DNA from: Fusarium oxysporum f. sp. lycopersici 4287 | Taxonomy: Eukaryota; Ascomycota; Sordariomycetes; Hypocreales; Nectriaceae | NCBI RefSeq assembly: GCF_000149955.1 | Contig: NC_030986.1 | Span: forward strand, 6,020,140 to 6,084,139 | Length of the DNA: 64,000 nucleotides | Direction: 5' to 3' | In this document: piece after piece, positions 1 to 10,085 of the stretch | Position numbering within the stretch: position 1 is the stretch's first letter | Layout of the letters: every line of letters starts with the position of its first letter | Made by a program: the position numbers and the translations under genes | The notes under the pieces: model-generated | The model's database searches: none | The model's input: only the letters and a program-made list of their open reading frames with translations | What the model was told of the DNA's origin: nothing

Positions 1-464
1 CGCCTTTTGGGTGTTGCACCAGAATAAATATCAATGGCACTTTCATCACCAGGACTTGGCTCACTAGACTGGCTGGCTGGGTGATCCGGTGAGCTCTATG
101 CAGGTCGGTCAGCTGCTGGGTATCTTGTGAACAATATTGAACGGGACAGGTACATGCTTTCGGAGATGATCTGCTGCGGAAGACGCGGCTTGCACCGAGA
201 ACTCCGCTGCGCCTTTCATGTCACATCGATTGCAGCACCAGAAATGACCTATCGGTTGATCTTGATAGTTCAGTTCGACAAGGTCCCGTGCGACCTAATC
301 CAGCTCTTTCTTCCCTTTGCACCTTTTCGAGCCAGCGAATCTTCTTGGACGAAGCGACGGTTTTTCCAGGTAATCTTGGGCAGATCTTCAATAGTCGGGT
401 TAGGAGGTAAAGCTGCAACGACTGCCTTTTCCAACTGCTTGGCAACCGTCTTCGGCTGAGACAA
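1..464 (-). pseudogene. hAT transposase N-terminal relic (BED finger), cut by window edge
   Basis: Read on the minus strand, this encodes the start of a hAT-family DNA transposase. It runs into a BED-type zinc finger with the WCCNRCD cysteine pair and a downstream H-x3-H pair (near 185-150). The same layout, and similar residues such as AHRIT, occur in the intact hAT at 53454-56570. The reading frame is lost at least twice: a stop after residue 64 (about 270) continues one frame over, and a TGA near 109 needs another shift. It is therefore a decayed copy whose remainder lies left of the window. The LINE at 565-6623 probably landed in its 5' flank. Confidence 0.75.
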
Positions 465-549
465 TCGTGAGAAGACGGAAGAGGGAGGTGTGGGGCTACG
501 CGTTAGAACACGATAGTAAATACTTGATTTTGGGGCTGACCCACAGCTA

Positions 550-564
550 TGAGAAAGTAGACCT
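550..564. repeat. LINE target-site duplication, 3' copy
   Basis: The 15 bases TGAGAAAGTAGACCT abut the LINE tail. They are identical to 6624-6638 on the other side of the element, as expected for target-primed reverse transcription. Confidence 0.92.
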
Positions 565-604
565 TATGTTATGTTATGTTATGTTATGTATATTTTTCGT
601 CCGG

Positions 605-619
605 GGGGCCGTCGGCCCC
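605..619 (-). other. LINE 3'-terminal stem-loop
   Basis: A six-base-pair GC stem (GGGGCC / GGCCCC) with a three-base loop sits about 40 bases inside the LINE 3' end. It is followed by the conserved CGGACGAAAAATATACAT stretch and then the microsatellite tail. The stem is kept, with a variable loop, at about 37.72 and 63.02 kb, and a degraded form is present at about 10.29 kb. Known LINE reverse transcriptases recognise 3'-end RNA structures; that role here is an inference. Confidence 0.6.
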
Positions 620-1089
620 AAAAGTCTCCTAATGGAGCACAGGACGTGCTGAGCTAGAGAAATCGGAATCTATCTACACACTAATTACAGAAATGTTATT
701 GGTCATAAAGGATTAGTCATTCGTGACGCGAGATTAGTCTCCCCCATGGCGTCCCATTTCTGCAAACGCGTCAGTGAACCGCACTCCATCCAGCATATCA
801 TCGGCACAAATGGCGCATCCTATCGAGCCTGTTACCCGTCAGCGGGATGACAAGGCGTAGCTGACATATCGCAGCCGCTTTTGGAGCCTGAAGTCAGGGA
901 GGCTGAGATCAGCCTGTGCGTATGGCAGTCTGAGGCTGCCTTCAAGTAGTCCCGGCCAGACGAGGGGCGCTGCAACGCCCTTCATCTGGCCGTGAGCATA
1001 TGTAAGAGAAAGAAAGGAAGGTGACAAAAGAAACACGTGGAAGATAAAGAAGGAAAGAGAGTTGCGAGTGCTTCTCTCGTTGTCGTCGC

Positions 1090-4000
1090 CTAATAGCGAG
1101 GGCAAATCTTTCCAAAGAACTCACTGTCCTTGGACAGATCGAGAAACTTGGTAAAGTCTTTCCCTATTGCTAGATTGACTGCTGCATTCGGCGAGGGTGC
1201 TAGCCTCAACCGATGGCGCGGCGGTACCTTTCTGCAGTAGAAGATGTGATCCGGTGCTTTGCGTCGGCCGCATGAGCAGACCAGGCGTGCGTCGTCGTGG
1301 TCGAATCTCTCATGATACGTGGCGAAATCCCCATGGAGGGACCTCGCTGCCAGCAGATGGTGCAAGGCTGAACGCGGGAGCGAGAGCTCCGGCGGGCAGC
1401 CTGTGGTCGCCTTGAGGTTGAGTCTCTTGTACTGCTCGGGAGCGGAGGTGGACCACCACGCCTCGAATGCTTCTTTCAGTTTTTGTCTTGCGATCCTTCG
1501 CAAATAAGCCAGCGTTGGTTGAGCATCTTCGGGCTCGGGGAGTGACGACGCTGCTTTTGCCAGTTTATCGGCCTGTTCGTTGCCGGGAATGTCGGTGTGT
1601 CCTGGCACCCAAAGGACCTGGACGGCTCCATGCGATGTTGCCAGAGCCTGGAATTCGAGAAAGACGTCTTGGGAGGAGTCGGAGGGTGTACCTCTCAGGC
1701 AAGTGGCGGCCGCGAGGTTATCTAGGCAAATGGAGATGTTCTGTGTTGCTGCATCTCGCAGGTTTAGAGCAGCCTTCAGGCCCTCCAATGCCCCGGTAGC
1801 TTCAGCGTCGAAGACCTCAGCAGGTCCAAGGCGACCCGATCCGTCAAAGATTGGGACATTGTTCCGGTGAATGGTAAAGCCGTAGCTGGCCACCCCTTCT
1901 GAGGACAAGGAGCCATCGGAGTACACAACCAAGGTGAGCGAGTCGAGAGACCCGACCCAGCGGAGGAAGGCGTCGGCCGATTTCTCTTTCGATGCTATCT
2001 GGAGCGGAGGTATCTGTTCTTTATGGAAGTATCGCTGAACGAGTTTAGGCCGCGTACAGGATGCCAAGAGTTCGTCTGTGCGTCGAAGACGTGTCCTGAA
2101 GACGCTTTCTGTCTGTATTTGATATCTTCGCTTGATGAGGTTATGGTAAGTAGGTTGGTGAGGCCGGCGTGGCGGGCGCGTTCGGCCCGCCAGAGGGTGA
2201 GCTTCATCCAACGATTTGAGTCGTGCGGAGAATCTAAGTCGCCTTGCTTCGAGCAGTTGATCGACTGGTGGTATACCGCTTTCTCTTTGTAGGATGGCGA
2301 TAGGTGTCGTCTTCCAGACAGGTAGTATGGCTCTCATCGCCTGGTTCATGGCCTTGGTCATTATTTGTACGAGGTGCTGATTGCTAGATGGTAGGTCCTT
2401 CGTGGGCTGGTTCCAACGTGGCCTGGACCTGCCCGGGTACCATGCCTCCGAGCCGTGAAGCAGTACTGGCTCGACACATGCTCTGACGGCACTTCGAACG
2501 GCGCTCGGTAGAGGGCCGTGTATCGTGTTAGTGAGGCCCCGTAGATGGTAGGCCACTGCCTTCGCTTTAGCCGCCCACTTCTCGACATGAACTCGGAACG
2601 ATAGTCTGCTGTCCAGCCAGATGCCAAGCCAGCGCAGAGCTGATTCGGGGTGCTTCTCTACATCGTCGTGGCGTACTGCTGGAGCAGTACTGAGCTTGCT
2701 ACGGGAGAAGTGCATCACTTCGGTCTTCTTCGTGTCAAAGGAAACGCCGTTCGCTGCGCCCCATCGCACCATCTCGGCGATGGAGCTAGATGCCATAGCA
2801 GTAGTCTCGTCTACTGTGTCGCCTACGGACAGGATGGCCGTGTCATCTGCATAGCCGAAACGACCTCGCGGGTTGCCCAGTCGGTAAATAGGCTCAGTGT
2901 AGAGCAGAAAGAGTATCGGCGATGCCGGCGACCCCTGAGGGAGGCCGCACTGAAGGGGAGAAGAGGGCGTGACTGTGTCTTGGTACCTGACACGCGCCGA
3001 CCGGTCGCCCATGAAGGAGCCGGCCCAGCGAGCCAGATGATTAGGCCAGCCTTGCTCACGAAGACGCAGGACGAGCCTGTTGCGCATGACAGTGTCGAAA
3101 GCACCTTGGACGTCCATTGTGACTAGAGTCGCTACCTTCTTGTGTGCAAACGCTTCTTCAATATCATGGACCAGAGCAGTTACCAAGTCTGTTGCCGACC
3201 TCTTGGGGAGCGCCCCAGCTTGCTGCGGATGAAGGACGCTGTAGTGAACGGCTGCCCAGGCTAGGCGGCGCGCGATCAGTCGTTCTAGTCCCTTACCAAG
3301 ACAGGAGAGCAGTGAGATGGGTCGCCATGCTCGCGGCTCTGTGAGGTCTCTGCGTCCCGGTTTCGCGATCATGACCACCTCCGCCTCCTTGAATGGTTTT
3401 GGATGATGGCCTATGGTAAGGCATCTTTCGAAGAGACGACGGACGTGTGTACCGATGGTATGCCATACTGCTTCACGAAGTTTGACTGTGATGTTGTCTG
3501 ACCCTGGGGATGTATTGCCTGTGTGACAAGTCGCATATTGCGCCTCCTCCAGAGAGATTTCGGGAGAGAATGGGATCGATCTAGGTGGGAATACTGGCGT
3601 CCATGCGTTTGCGATGTCGTCCTCCGCAGTTCTTCGTTCAAGCGTGGCCTGTCGGAGTGCGTTGGCTTTATCCATCTGGCTTTCGTACACGACGTTATCG
3701 ACCTGTAGAGGTGGCGGCTGGAAGGCTCCTGGGGACTTTAGCCACCGGACAGCTTTGAAAACATCGCTACTGCTGGAGAAGCCATCGATGAGGTTACGCC
3801 AATAGCGCCTCTTGGCCCGACGGACCACACGATGAAAGCCTCTTTTGGCGATCTGAACATCCTGGTTGAAGCCGAGCAGGTAGCTTCTTCTGATGGCTCG
3901 AAAAGCAGCCGCGGCGTTGGCGCACTCCTCCGTCCACCAGGGAGCCGGACGTCCGCCTTTCCGTGCGGGCCTCCCAGACGCTTTTGCTGCTGATGTTAGT

Positions 4001-4842
4001 AGACTCACAAGTGAAGAGGCAAGCTCGTCCAGCTCCTCGGGGGTCGAATCTGTCAGGGGTATTCCTGTAGCGCCAAGCTCTACGATCTCGACGAATCGTT
4101 TGAGCTCGTCTTCCGTCGTCACTCGAATCTTGCCTGGCTGCATCGGAGTCGATCTGACGTCTGGGAAAGTCAGGCTGAGCGTGAAGTGGTCAGAGCTGGT
4201 GGCGAGATGGTCCTCGACGATAGCTTCAGCAAGTGGTAGGTTAGTAAAGGCAAGATCGATTGTGTTGCCGTACGGGTTTGTTGGGATGTCCAAAGTGTTG
4301 AGAAGGCTGAGGTCATTCTCAGACACCCATCCTGCTATCTCTTGGCCCCGGTTCGTAGTTTGGCCTGTTTGCCAGCTACGATGTCTGGCATTGAAATCGC
4401 CAGCTACGAGGCACCGTTCCGGGACAGACCATTGAAATAGCGTGTCTAGGGCGTCCCTCTCGTCGTTCTGACGATAGAAGTTGACGATCGTCAGGTCGTT
4501 GATTGTGAGCCAAAGGATATCACGAGTCTGAAAAGGCCGAATCTGGTCAGCAAGAAGTCTTGGGTCTCGTCGGACATATGTCATCACTCTAGGCCGAGTG
4601 TCGTTGCTGTTCCACATGTCGACCGGCGTAAATGTGTCGTATGCAGGGTGAGTCTTAGTTAAAGTGCGGGTCTCTGTGTGAGCCGTCCACGGCTCTTGCA
4701 AGAGCACAACGTCATATCGTTCCGAGTCGGCCAGCGCCAGGGCGCAGTCGTGGGCCGGAGGGATCTTGCCGACGTTGGCCTGGAAGATCCTGAGCGGCTT
4801 CCTGTCGTTCTTTCGTGTTTGAGAATATCTATTCCTGGCCAT
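1090..4842 (-). CDS. LINE ORF2: endonuclease / reverse transcriptase / RNase H
   Basis: This 1250-aa polyprotein copies the LINE RNA into its target site. The N-terminal apurinic-like endonuclease (about 17-230) shows LLQEPW, AGDFNARH and SSDH. The reverse transcriptase (about 480-720) has GLPQGSP near 633 and the catalytic FGYADD near 662-667. RNase H (about 970-1097) keeps Asp975 in YSDGS, Glu1014, Asp1041 and the late His/Asp set in PGHTDIPGNEQAD. A C-terminal CSCGRRKAPDHIFYC finger lies at 1189-1203. The start ATG overlaps the end of ORF1 by 14 nt, so coupled or re-initiated translation is likely. No stop or frameshift was seen. The architecture fits the Tad1/I group of fungal LINEs. Confidence 0.95.
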   Translation of the reverse strand: MARNRYSQTRKNDRKPLRIFQANVGKIPPAHDCALALADSERYDVVLLQEPWTAHTETRTLTKTHPAYDTFTPVDMWNSNDTRPRVMTYVRRDPRLLADQIRPFQTRDILWLTINDLTIVNFYRQNDERDALDTLFQWSVPERCLVAGDFNARHRSWQTGQTTNRGQEIAGWVSENDLSLLNTLDIPTNPYGNTIDLAFTNLPLAEAIVEDHLATSSDHFTLSLTFPDVRSTPMQPGKIRVTTEDELKRFVEIVELGATGIPLTDSTPEELDELASSLVSLLTSAAKASGRPARKGGRPAPWWTEECANAAAAFRAIRRSYLLGFNQDVQIAKRGFHRVVRRAKRRYWRNLIDGFSSSSDVFKAVRWLKSPGAFQPPPLQVDNVVYESQMDKANALRQATLERRTAEDDIANAWTPVFPPRSIPFSPEISLEEAQYATCHTGNTSPGSDNITVKLREAVWHTIGTHVRRLFERCLTIGHHPKPFKEAEVVMIAKPGRRDLTEPRAWRPISLLSCLGKGLERLIARRLAWAAVHYSVLHPQQAGALPKRSATDLVTALVHDIEEAFAHKKVATLVTMDVQGAFDTVMRNRLVLRLREQGWPNHLARWAGSFMGDRSARVRYQDTVTPSSPLQCGLPQGSPASPILFLLYTEPIYRLGNPRGRFGYADDTAILSVGDTVDETTAMASSSIAEMVRWGAANGVSFDTKKTEVMHFSRSKLSTAPAVRHDDVEKHPESALRWLGIWLDSRLSFRVHVEKWAAKAKAVAYHLRGLTNTIHGPLPSAVRSAVRACVEPVLLHGSEAWYPGRSRPRWNQPTKDLPSSNQHLVQIMTKAMNQAMRAILPVWKTTPIAILQRESGIPPVDQLLEARRLRFSARLKSLDEAHPLAGRTRPPRRPHQPTYHNLIKRRYQIQTESVFRTRLRRTDELLASCTRPKLVQRYFHKEQIPPLQIASKEKSADAFLRWVGSLDSLTLVVYSDGSLSSEGVASYGFTIHRNNVPIFDGSGRLGPAEVFDAEATGALEGLKAALNLRDAATQNISICLDNLAAATCLRGTPSDSSQDVFLEFQALATSHGAVQVLWVPGHTDIPGNEQADKLAKAASSLPEPEDAQPTLAYLRRIARQKLKEAFEAWWSTSAPEQYKRLNLKATTGCPPELSLPRSALHHLLAARSLHGDFATYHERFDHDDARLVCSCGRRKAPDHIFYCRKVPPRHRLRLAPSPNAAVNLAIGKDFTKFLDLSKDSEFFGKICPRY

Positions 4843-6469
4843 GCGAGCGATTAATGAGAACTATTCGGCGCTTTCGCGGTGAGCCTGGTCTGGGCTGTTC
4901 GGGTTCTTCCTCTGCTTCATAGCCAGCATGAGGGGTCGTGGCCACCATGATGCACGAAGGTGCTCCTGATACAGCTGGGCTTGGAGCACGAGCGTTCTGT
5001 CGTTCTTGTGATGTGACATCCTCGTTTTGTCGCTCAGCCATGCCCTGCTGGGCTTCCTGATGCGATCCCGACTGTGATTCTTGGTGTCGTTGTCGGTATG
5101 TCTCCGCACCAACGGCCCTGATATGTTTTCGTTGCTCTTTAGTCAGTCGGCGGAGCACGCCGTGCACTGTCTTTGGCCGAGCTGGGCACCTACGAAAGTT
5201 GGCCTGGTGGGGGCCCAAGCAGTTGACGCATTGTTCTGGTGCGATGCAATCGTCTACGAGGTGGCCAGTCTCACCACAGCGTCGGCAAATTGGCTGTCTG
5301 TGACAGTTGCGGGCAAAATGGTGGCCCCAGCACTTCTCACATTGTCTAGGTCGGTCGGTTTTGTCAACAAGTCTAGCTGCGCTACTGCCGAAAAGAGACC
5401 AGAATCTTTTTGTGGGCTTCAGAAAGGACACAAGTAGGGCCTTGGTCAAGGGGTTATCCGAGAATTGTCTTCCGGTACGTACGTCAATGGGCTTGAGCCC
5501 CGTCTGGATTTCTATCTCGTCGCTGACGACGCTGTCACTATCCACCTCATTTCCGTAAAAGTCAGACAGTCTTGTAGGAACGTCTGAGACCACATAGGTG
5601 AACCATTCCTTGTTCGTTTCTACTGCTGTAGCTCCCAGTTCAGCGGCCCACTCAGCTTGCTTTTCTACCAGAAAGTCGCGTGTTGCCGAGTCGGCAGCCA
5701 GAACGGCCCATCCTGATCTGACCTGGAACACCTGCCGGATCTTGTCTGAGACAGCGCCGAGCTTCTCCCGAATCAGAGTCCGGATGGCATAGCTACTGTG
5801 GGCCCTGGCCGGAGCTCCGGCTTCTAGACGGATAAAGACGCGGAGGTCTTGTCGGGGTGGGGCGATGGTCGTCTGTTGCCCTTGGCGATGAGGTGGATCT
5901 GTTTGTCGGCTATTATGTTGTTGTTGTTGTCTGTAGGTCAGACGGTCATGGCCAGTGGGAGGCGCGGCAGCGGCCACGCTGCTGTATGTAGGCTTGGGGG
6001 TCACAGGTCCGGAGCAGGAGAGCTCTCGTTTCCAAAAACCGAGGAAATCATTGGCAAAATGCTGAGCGAAGCGTCGTTGCGGTCCGGTGACGAATTGCTG
6101 GGCCGCTTCTTCAAACTTAGTACAGAAGGCCCGGAACACCATCAGCTTGGTGTTGTACTCTTCCGCGTGTTCTCGCGCGAGATCGTTGGCTGATTCAACG
6201 ATAGAGATTGGTCGTTGTTCAAAAGTGGATACGGGACTGGCACGCTCAGCTCCTTCAGTAGCTGTGGTGGTGGCGGCGGCGTTGAGTGGTGAGGATGGTG
6301 TCTGAGCCATTCGGCCGGGAGCAGGTGAAACACCAATAGTGCCGTTGACGACTACCGGACTGTTCTGTAAGAGGGCTGCACGGGCTCCCCGGTTCAGGTT
6401 GATGGGAGTGTGGATCCCCAGATCGAAGGGATCCAAGGCAGCGGGCGGGATCGTCGAAGACGAAGCCAT
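4829..6469 (-). CDS. LINE ORF1: gag-like RNA-binding protein with three CCHC knuckles
   Basis: This is a 546-aa nucleic-acid-binding protein that should form the LINE ribonucleoprotein with ORF2. Three consecutive zinc knuckles lie in the C-terminal third (CEKCWGHHFARNC, CRRCGETGHLVDDC, CVNCLGPHQANFRRC). The N-terminal half is rich in Ala, Ser, Pro and Gln, as usual for LINE ORF1. I chose the ATG at 6469. The frame is open further to a GTG at 6520, and the relic at about 10.1 kb conserves both segments. The last 14 nt overlap the start of ORF2. Confidence 0.9.
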   Translation of the reverse strand: MASSSTIPPAALDPFDLGIHTPINLNRGARAALLQNSPVVVNGTIGVSPAPGRMAQTPSSPLNAAATTTATEGAERASPVSTFEQRPISIVESANDLAREHAEEYNTKLMVFRAFCTKFEEAAQQFVTGPQRRFAQHFANDFLGFWKRELSCSGPVTPKPTYSSVAAAAPPTGHDRLTYRQQQQHNSRQTDPPHRQGQQTTIAPPRQDLRVFIRLEAGAPARAHSSYAIRTLIREKLGAVSDKIRQVFQVRSGWAVLAADSATRDFLVEKQAEWAAELGATAVETNKEWFTYVVSDVPTRLSDFYGNEVDSDSVVSDEIEIQTGLKPIDVRTGRQFSDNPLTKALLVSFLKPTKRFWSLFGSSAARLVDKTDRPRQCEKCWGHHFARNCHRQPICRRCGETGHLVDDCIAPEQCVNCLGPHQANFRRCPARPKTVHGVLRRLTKEQRKHIRAVGAETYRQRHQESQSGSHQEAQQGMAERQNEDVTSQERQNARAPSPAVSGAPSCIMVATTPHAGYEAEEEPEQPRPGSPRKRRIVLINRSHGQE

Positions 6470-6623
6470 CGCCGCGGCTTGCGACTGCGCAAAGCGCAGA
6501 TTGGGATGTTTGTTGTGCACTTGTTAAGGATTTACGTGTAGACAGGGCCACTTTCTTAACATTTATATGCCAAGAAAGTGTGATGACAAAGGAAGGTGCT
6601 GTCGGCCAAATAGAAGCTCCTTG

Positions 6624-6638
6624 TGAGAAAGTAGACCT
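6624..6638. repeat. LINE target-site duplication, 5' copy
   Basis: This is an exact match to 550-564. It marks the 5' end of the LINE at 6623 and shows that this copy is not 5'-truncated. Confidence 0.92.
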
Positions 6639-6880
6639 CCATCTGTGACTATCTGGTGTAGGGTAGTGGTCCGGGAAGATCTGAATTTTCGCCTCGATAG
6701 ACGATTGCATGATGCATTTGCCATATATCAATTATTTCAACTTACGAAATGCATGAATTGATTTGATTGAAAGGAAGAATTCGGCAATTTGATTGATTTG
6801 ATTGGGGTGATTGATTGATTGAGTTGACATATGATGGAATACTATCAATATCCACATCTTAGCCACCAGCAGATCGGATC
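6639..6880 (-). mobile_element. probable 5' flank of the left-edge hAT relic
   Basis: No gene is visible. From about 6755 to 6835 the sequence is dense in GATT/TTGATT repeats. The subterminal zones of the intact hAT at 53454-56570 have the same character. It lies directly across the LINE from the hAT N-terminal relic, so the simplest reading is one hAT split by the LINE. I could not find a convincing terminal inverted repeat, so the outer end is not placed. Confidence 0.4.
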
Positions 6881-7139
6881 AACTTAGCCACACTGTCTCA
6901 ACACTTCTTGCAGGCTGGGAGCTGGCGTCGCTAAAGAAGCCACTGCAAGTGTTGAGGAAGATAACATGTCAACGTCGTTCGTGGAGGGCGATGTAGACTC
7001 CATTCCTTCTGGTTCAGAGCGTCCAGCTGGATCACGGTCGCGGAAGAACGCGATCATGGAGCGCGTCGGCACTGATCTAATAGGGAAAAAAAGCCCAAGG
7101 TGGTGAACTAAGCTATATTAAGGTTAGTGTGACGGGAAG

Positions 7140-7181
7140 GGTGAGTCGCAAGGAGCCCCCGGACAAAAAATATACATAGAT
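7140..7181 (+). mobile_element. LINE 3'-end fragment, plus orientation
   Basis: The stretch GCCCCCGGACAAAAAATAT followed by ACATAGATACATAAATAG matches the 3' terminus and tail style of the full-length LINE, but in the opposite orientation. Only the last few dozen bases are recognisable. Upstream, 6881-7139 holds no gene I can support. Confidence 0.55.
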
Positions 7182-7196
7182 ACATAAATAGTAGGC

Positions 7197-7247
7197 GTCT
7201 AAACGATTACAACCGAGTAGGATAATCAAATCAAATCAAATCAAATC
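7197..7247 (+). mobile_element. 51-bp LINE 3'-tail insertion with its own target duplication
   Basis: A 51-base insert ends in about four AATCA units. It is flanked by the 15-base direct repeat ACATAAATAGTAGGC (7182-7196 and 7248-7262). A pentanucleotide tail plus a target duplication is the signature of an extremely 5'-truncated LINE insertion. A similar TAATCAAATC tail is found on the minus strand at about 62.9 kb. It inserted into the tail of the older LINE fragment just upstream. Confidence 0.7.
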
Positions 7248-7262
7248 ACATAAATAGTAGGC

Positions 7263-10085
7263 CCAAGCATCCTAGGTGGCAGAAGCCCAATTCTCAAAGC
7301 CTTGAATGTGGCAACCATCATCAGACATTACCCCTGAATGCCTTATTACACCGGCTGTGGAACAACCAGTGAACCGGATGATTCTTTGCCAATTGCCAAT
7401 GCTCGTGATTGGTTCGACTATGGCCCAGTCTCCAACGTGGAATGCAATCAGGGATATCGGAATGTCATTATGACGATTAACGAGCTGAAATTTGAGACCG
7501 ATCTTGCGTGGGCCGGGAACATCAACCCCAGACGTGAGCTGGAACCATCTGCACGGCTACTCGGCCAAGAAAGGGATGAACAGGGATACAGCACAGTATC
7601 AATAGGCTACCCTAATCGAGAGGTTTTCTCCTCCAGTCTGCTATGGAGAAATGTCAATCCTTGAGGCAACTAAGCGTTGACCACAAAGGCTGCACGGGCC
7701 GTACCGTTCGTTATCGCATCAAAAGCAATCTGGCGTCCAGGAATGCTGCAACCTTGTTACAATAGCCACAACGCCGCAGTTTGGGGGTGCATTTCTGTGA
7801 TATAACGAGCGTATTGAGCATGGCCGAGAAAGCTACGGAGCCACATACGGCACTGGAGATGCACCTCTGCTGATATGGTTGAGACACGTCTGGTCTATTG
7901 CTGGTATGAGATACTTACAGGGACATGAAGATAAGGCGCTGGGCACAATGACTGAAAGCCGGTATGCAGATGGTGGTTTAAACCGAAGTTCAGAGGCTGT
8001 ACGTCTAAATGATAACAGAAATAGCACGGAAGTTAGATTGAGATTCTAGTTGGCTTCTGACGAACGAGGTGGTTTCGGGCGAGTGCGGTGTTTGTCGCGA
8101 CGCAAGGGAGAAGAGCACTGATCTGGCGCGGAAAGTGACCCAGGCGTCCAAGAAATAATAGAGAGGAAGGCGCGGCGGCGGTGTTTGTGACGCTGATGAT
8201 GAGGGTCATACGGCAGCTTGGGTTCAATTCAGAGGAGTAAAGAAGAGAGCAGACACGAAAAATGACAATGATGACGAGTCGGTTAGTTTATTGGTTCTCG
8301 AAGTTGGCCATGGCTGACGTCTCGCGACGTTTAGATTTTTATCTATCATGGCTTGAGAAAGGGCCCTACACTTCTCGAAGCATGGTACTTCGTTTATGGA
8401 CTTGGTCCAAAAGATCCATTTATCTCTTTAGGTGGCACAAAACTGCAGCAGGTCACTCGCCCCGGCAAGTCATATACGTGTTGAGACGGTACGACGAAGA
8501 TGGACCGATCTGCTGGTGGCTAGGATGTGGATACTATATAAGGAGCTGTGCTCCTCTCGGACATATACAACTTAGAACAACAACCACAATCAACCCATTT
8601 TTGTTTTATCAGTCGCCAAAGCCGCCTCCAAGTACTTTCTGTGTGCAGCCCACTCGGCAACTTTCATCCTCGCTTTCAAGGAAAATGGAAACGACACAAG
8701 CCGTACGATTAAGCTGACCATCAGCATCTAATTCGAGGTCGCCACCCTTTTCTTATGATTCCTTCCCAAGTTCAAAACTGTCCGTTCTCAGGCTGCACTC
8801 TCGACCGGGCCTACCTTGCCCTCTGCCGTCTCCCTCTTATCGGTCCTGTCCATTTGTCGTGAGCCTCTTTTCAATTTGAAGGAGTAGTCCCCAGATGGTG
8901 GACGGGCAAGCTCACCTGGTGCTGACAGTCACCGTCGACTGAACCCTTGCCACGTTACGCTGATGAACCACGGCATGTGCTTTACCGATCACCGTCATGA
9001 CTTCGTCCCAGCTGCCTTCTAGATATGCAAGTGGACAGTACGCCCTTTCGTCAGCCTCGCAAAATTTGGTTTCCATCCCCAGAGCACGCAATCAGCAAGA
9101 CTCACCGAGCATGGTGCCAGTGGAGTGCATTGTGTGCTTTAGCCCACTAGACTTGAGGTATCGCTGCACCTCTGCGAGCTCGGCGGCGATCGACGGGTTG
9201 CCTGTCCCGATCTGTATTCTATAATCAGCGCCGATTTCATCCTCACGGCAGGGCATGACGGGCGCTGGCCCTCAAGAATTAGAGTGGCCCGTACAGGAAC
9301 AAGAGCAAAATCGGCGCAACACGATGGCGGCGTAGAGAGCAAACTATAGTCCATGTCGGCAGCCTCAGACGCGGATTAGTTTGGATGAATTGACTTAGGT
9401 CTCAAAACAAGGCTCATTCACCGACAAGTGATGGAACTGCACGTTGTGATCTTTGAATTAATATTAGCGGAAAGACATGTTACCCGGGGAAACACGAGCT
9501 TTTAAACTTTCGGCTGAAGCTGAGTGTAGCATGTGAACCATCTGCAATCTACCCCGCGATCGGGAAGTGAACGTCAGGGTGAAGTGGTCGATGATCCGAG
9601 CACACACATCGGTGATGCCAACGTGACGCAAGCCCAAGAGAGGTTTGCAACGTCCTCTGATCAGGACCAGGTCGCCGCATTGCCCTGATTTGCTGTATCT
9701 CACCGGCTAAACTACTAACAAGGTTGCAATCAACGCGATGTAAGCCATGGCGGAGGGCTTGGGACAGAATTCTTTTGGGTCGTCTCCTGCTGCTTGCTAT
9801 TTTGCTCTATGAGCGCTTCCAACCATTTCAGTGATCCTGGGGGCTCCTCGTTCAGTTGTACGTAATCTTCCATCATACGTCGACCCTACTGAGCTGGACT
9901 GAGTGAATAACGGTTCTGCACCTTGACATAGCGTTGTGTTGCTATTTCCAAACGGTAGGAATATCTTGACTTTCTTGAACCCTAACCCTCTGTCGCGTCT
10001 AACACATAACCCAGGCCCGGAGGTTTCAACCAACCAATGACTCGGCCCAGCTGGAACCGATATTGCAGGAACGCACAGGAGAGCC
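7263..10085. other. 2.8 kb without a supportable gene
   Basis: There are open frames of 108 codons (7338-7664, plus) and 151 codons (8262-8717, plus). Neither shows a recognisable domain, convincing introns or coding bias. A TATATAAGG box at about 8535 sits before a ten-codon frame at 8684, possibly a promoter cut off from its gene. The region is probably old, decayed insertion sequence between LINE fragments. Confidence 0.5.

Larger units (their letters stand above)
565..6623 (-). mobile_element. full-length Tad1-like LINE retrotransposon, coding-intact
   Basis: This is a 6059-bp non-LTR retrotransposon on the minus strand. It has a short 5' leader, ORF1 (gag-like), ORF2 (endonuclease, reverse transcriptase, RNase H), a 3' UTR of about 525 bp and a pentanucleotide tail (TATGT repeated on the plus strand). 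A perfect 15-bp target duplication, TGAGAAAGTAGACCT, flanks it at 550-564 and 6624-6638, which fixes both ends. Both ORFs are uninterrupted, so the insertion is probably recent and may be mobile. Truncated relatives with the same 3' end occur at about 7.15, 10.3, 37.7 and 63.0 kb. Confidence 0.92.

Noticed and set aside
127..459. Plus-strand frame of 110 codons
   Set aside because: It is antisense to the hAT BED-finger relic, which has clear family residues.
7338..8717. Two plus-strand frames (108 and 151 codons) as genes
   Set aside because: No domain, no conserved start context and no splice structure; kept only as a note on the region.
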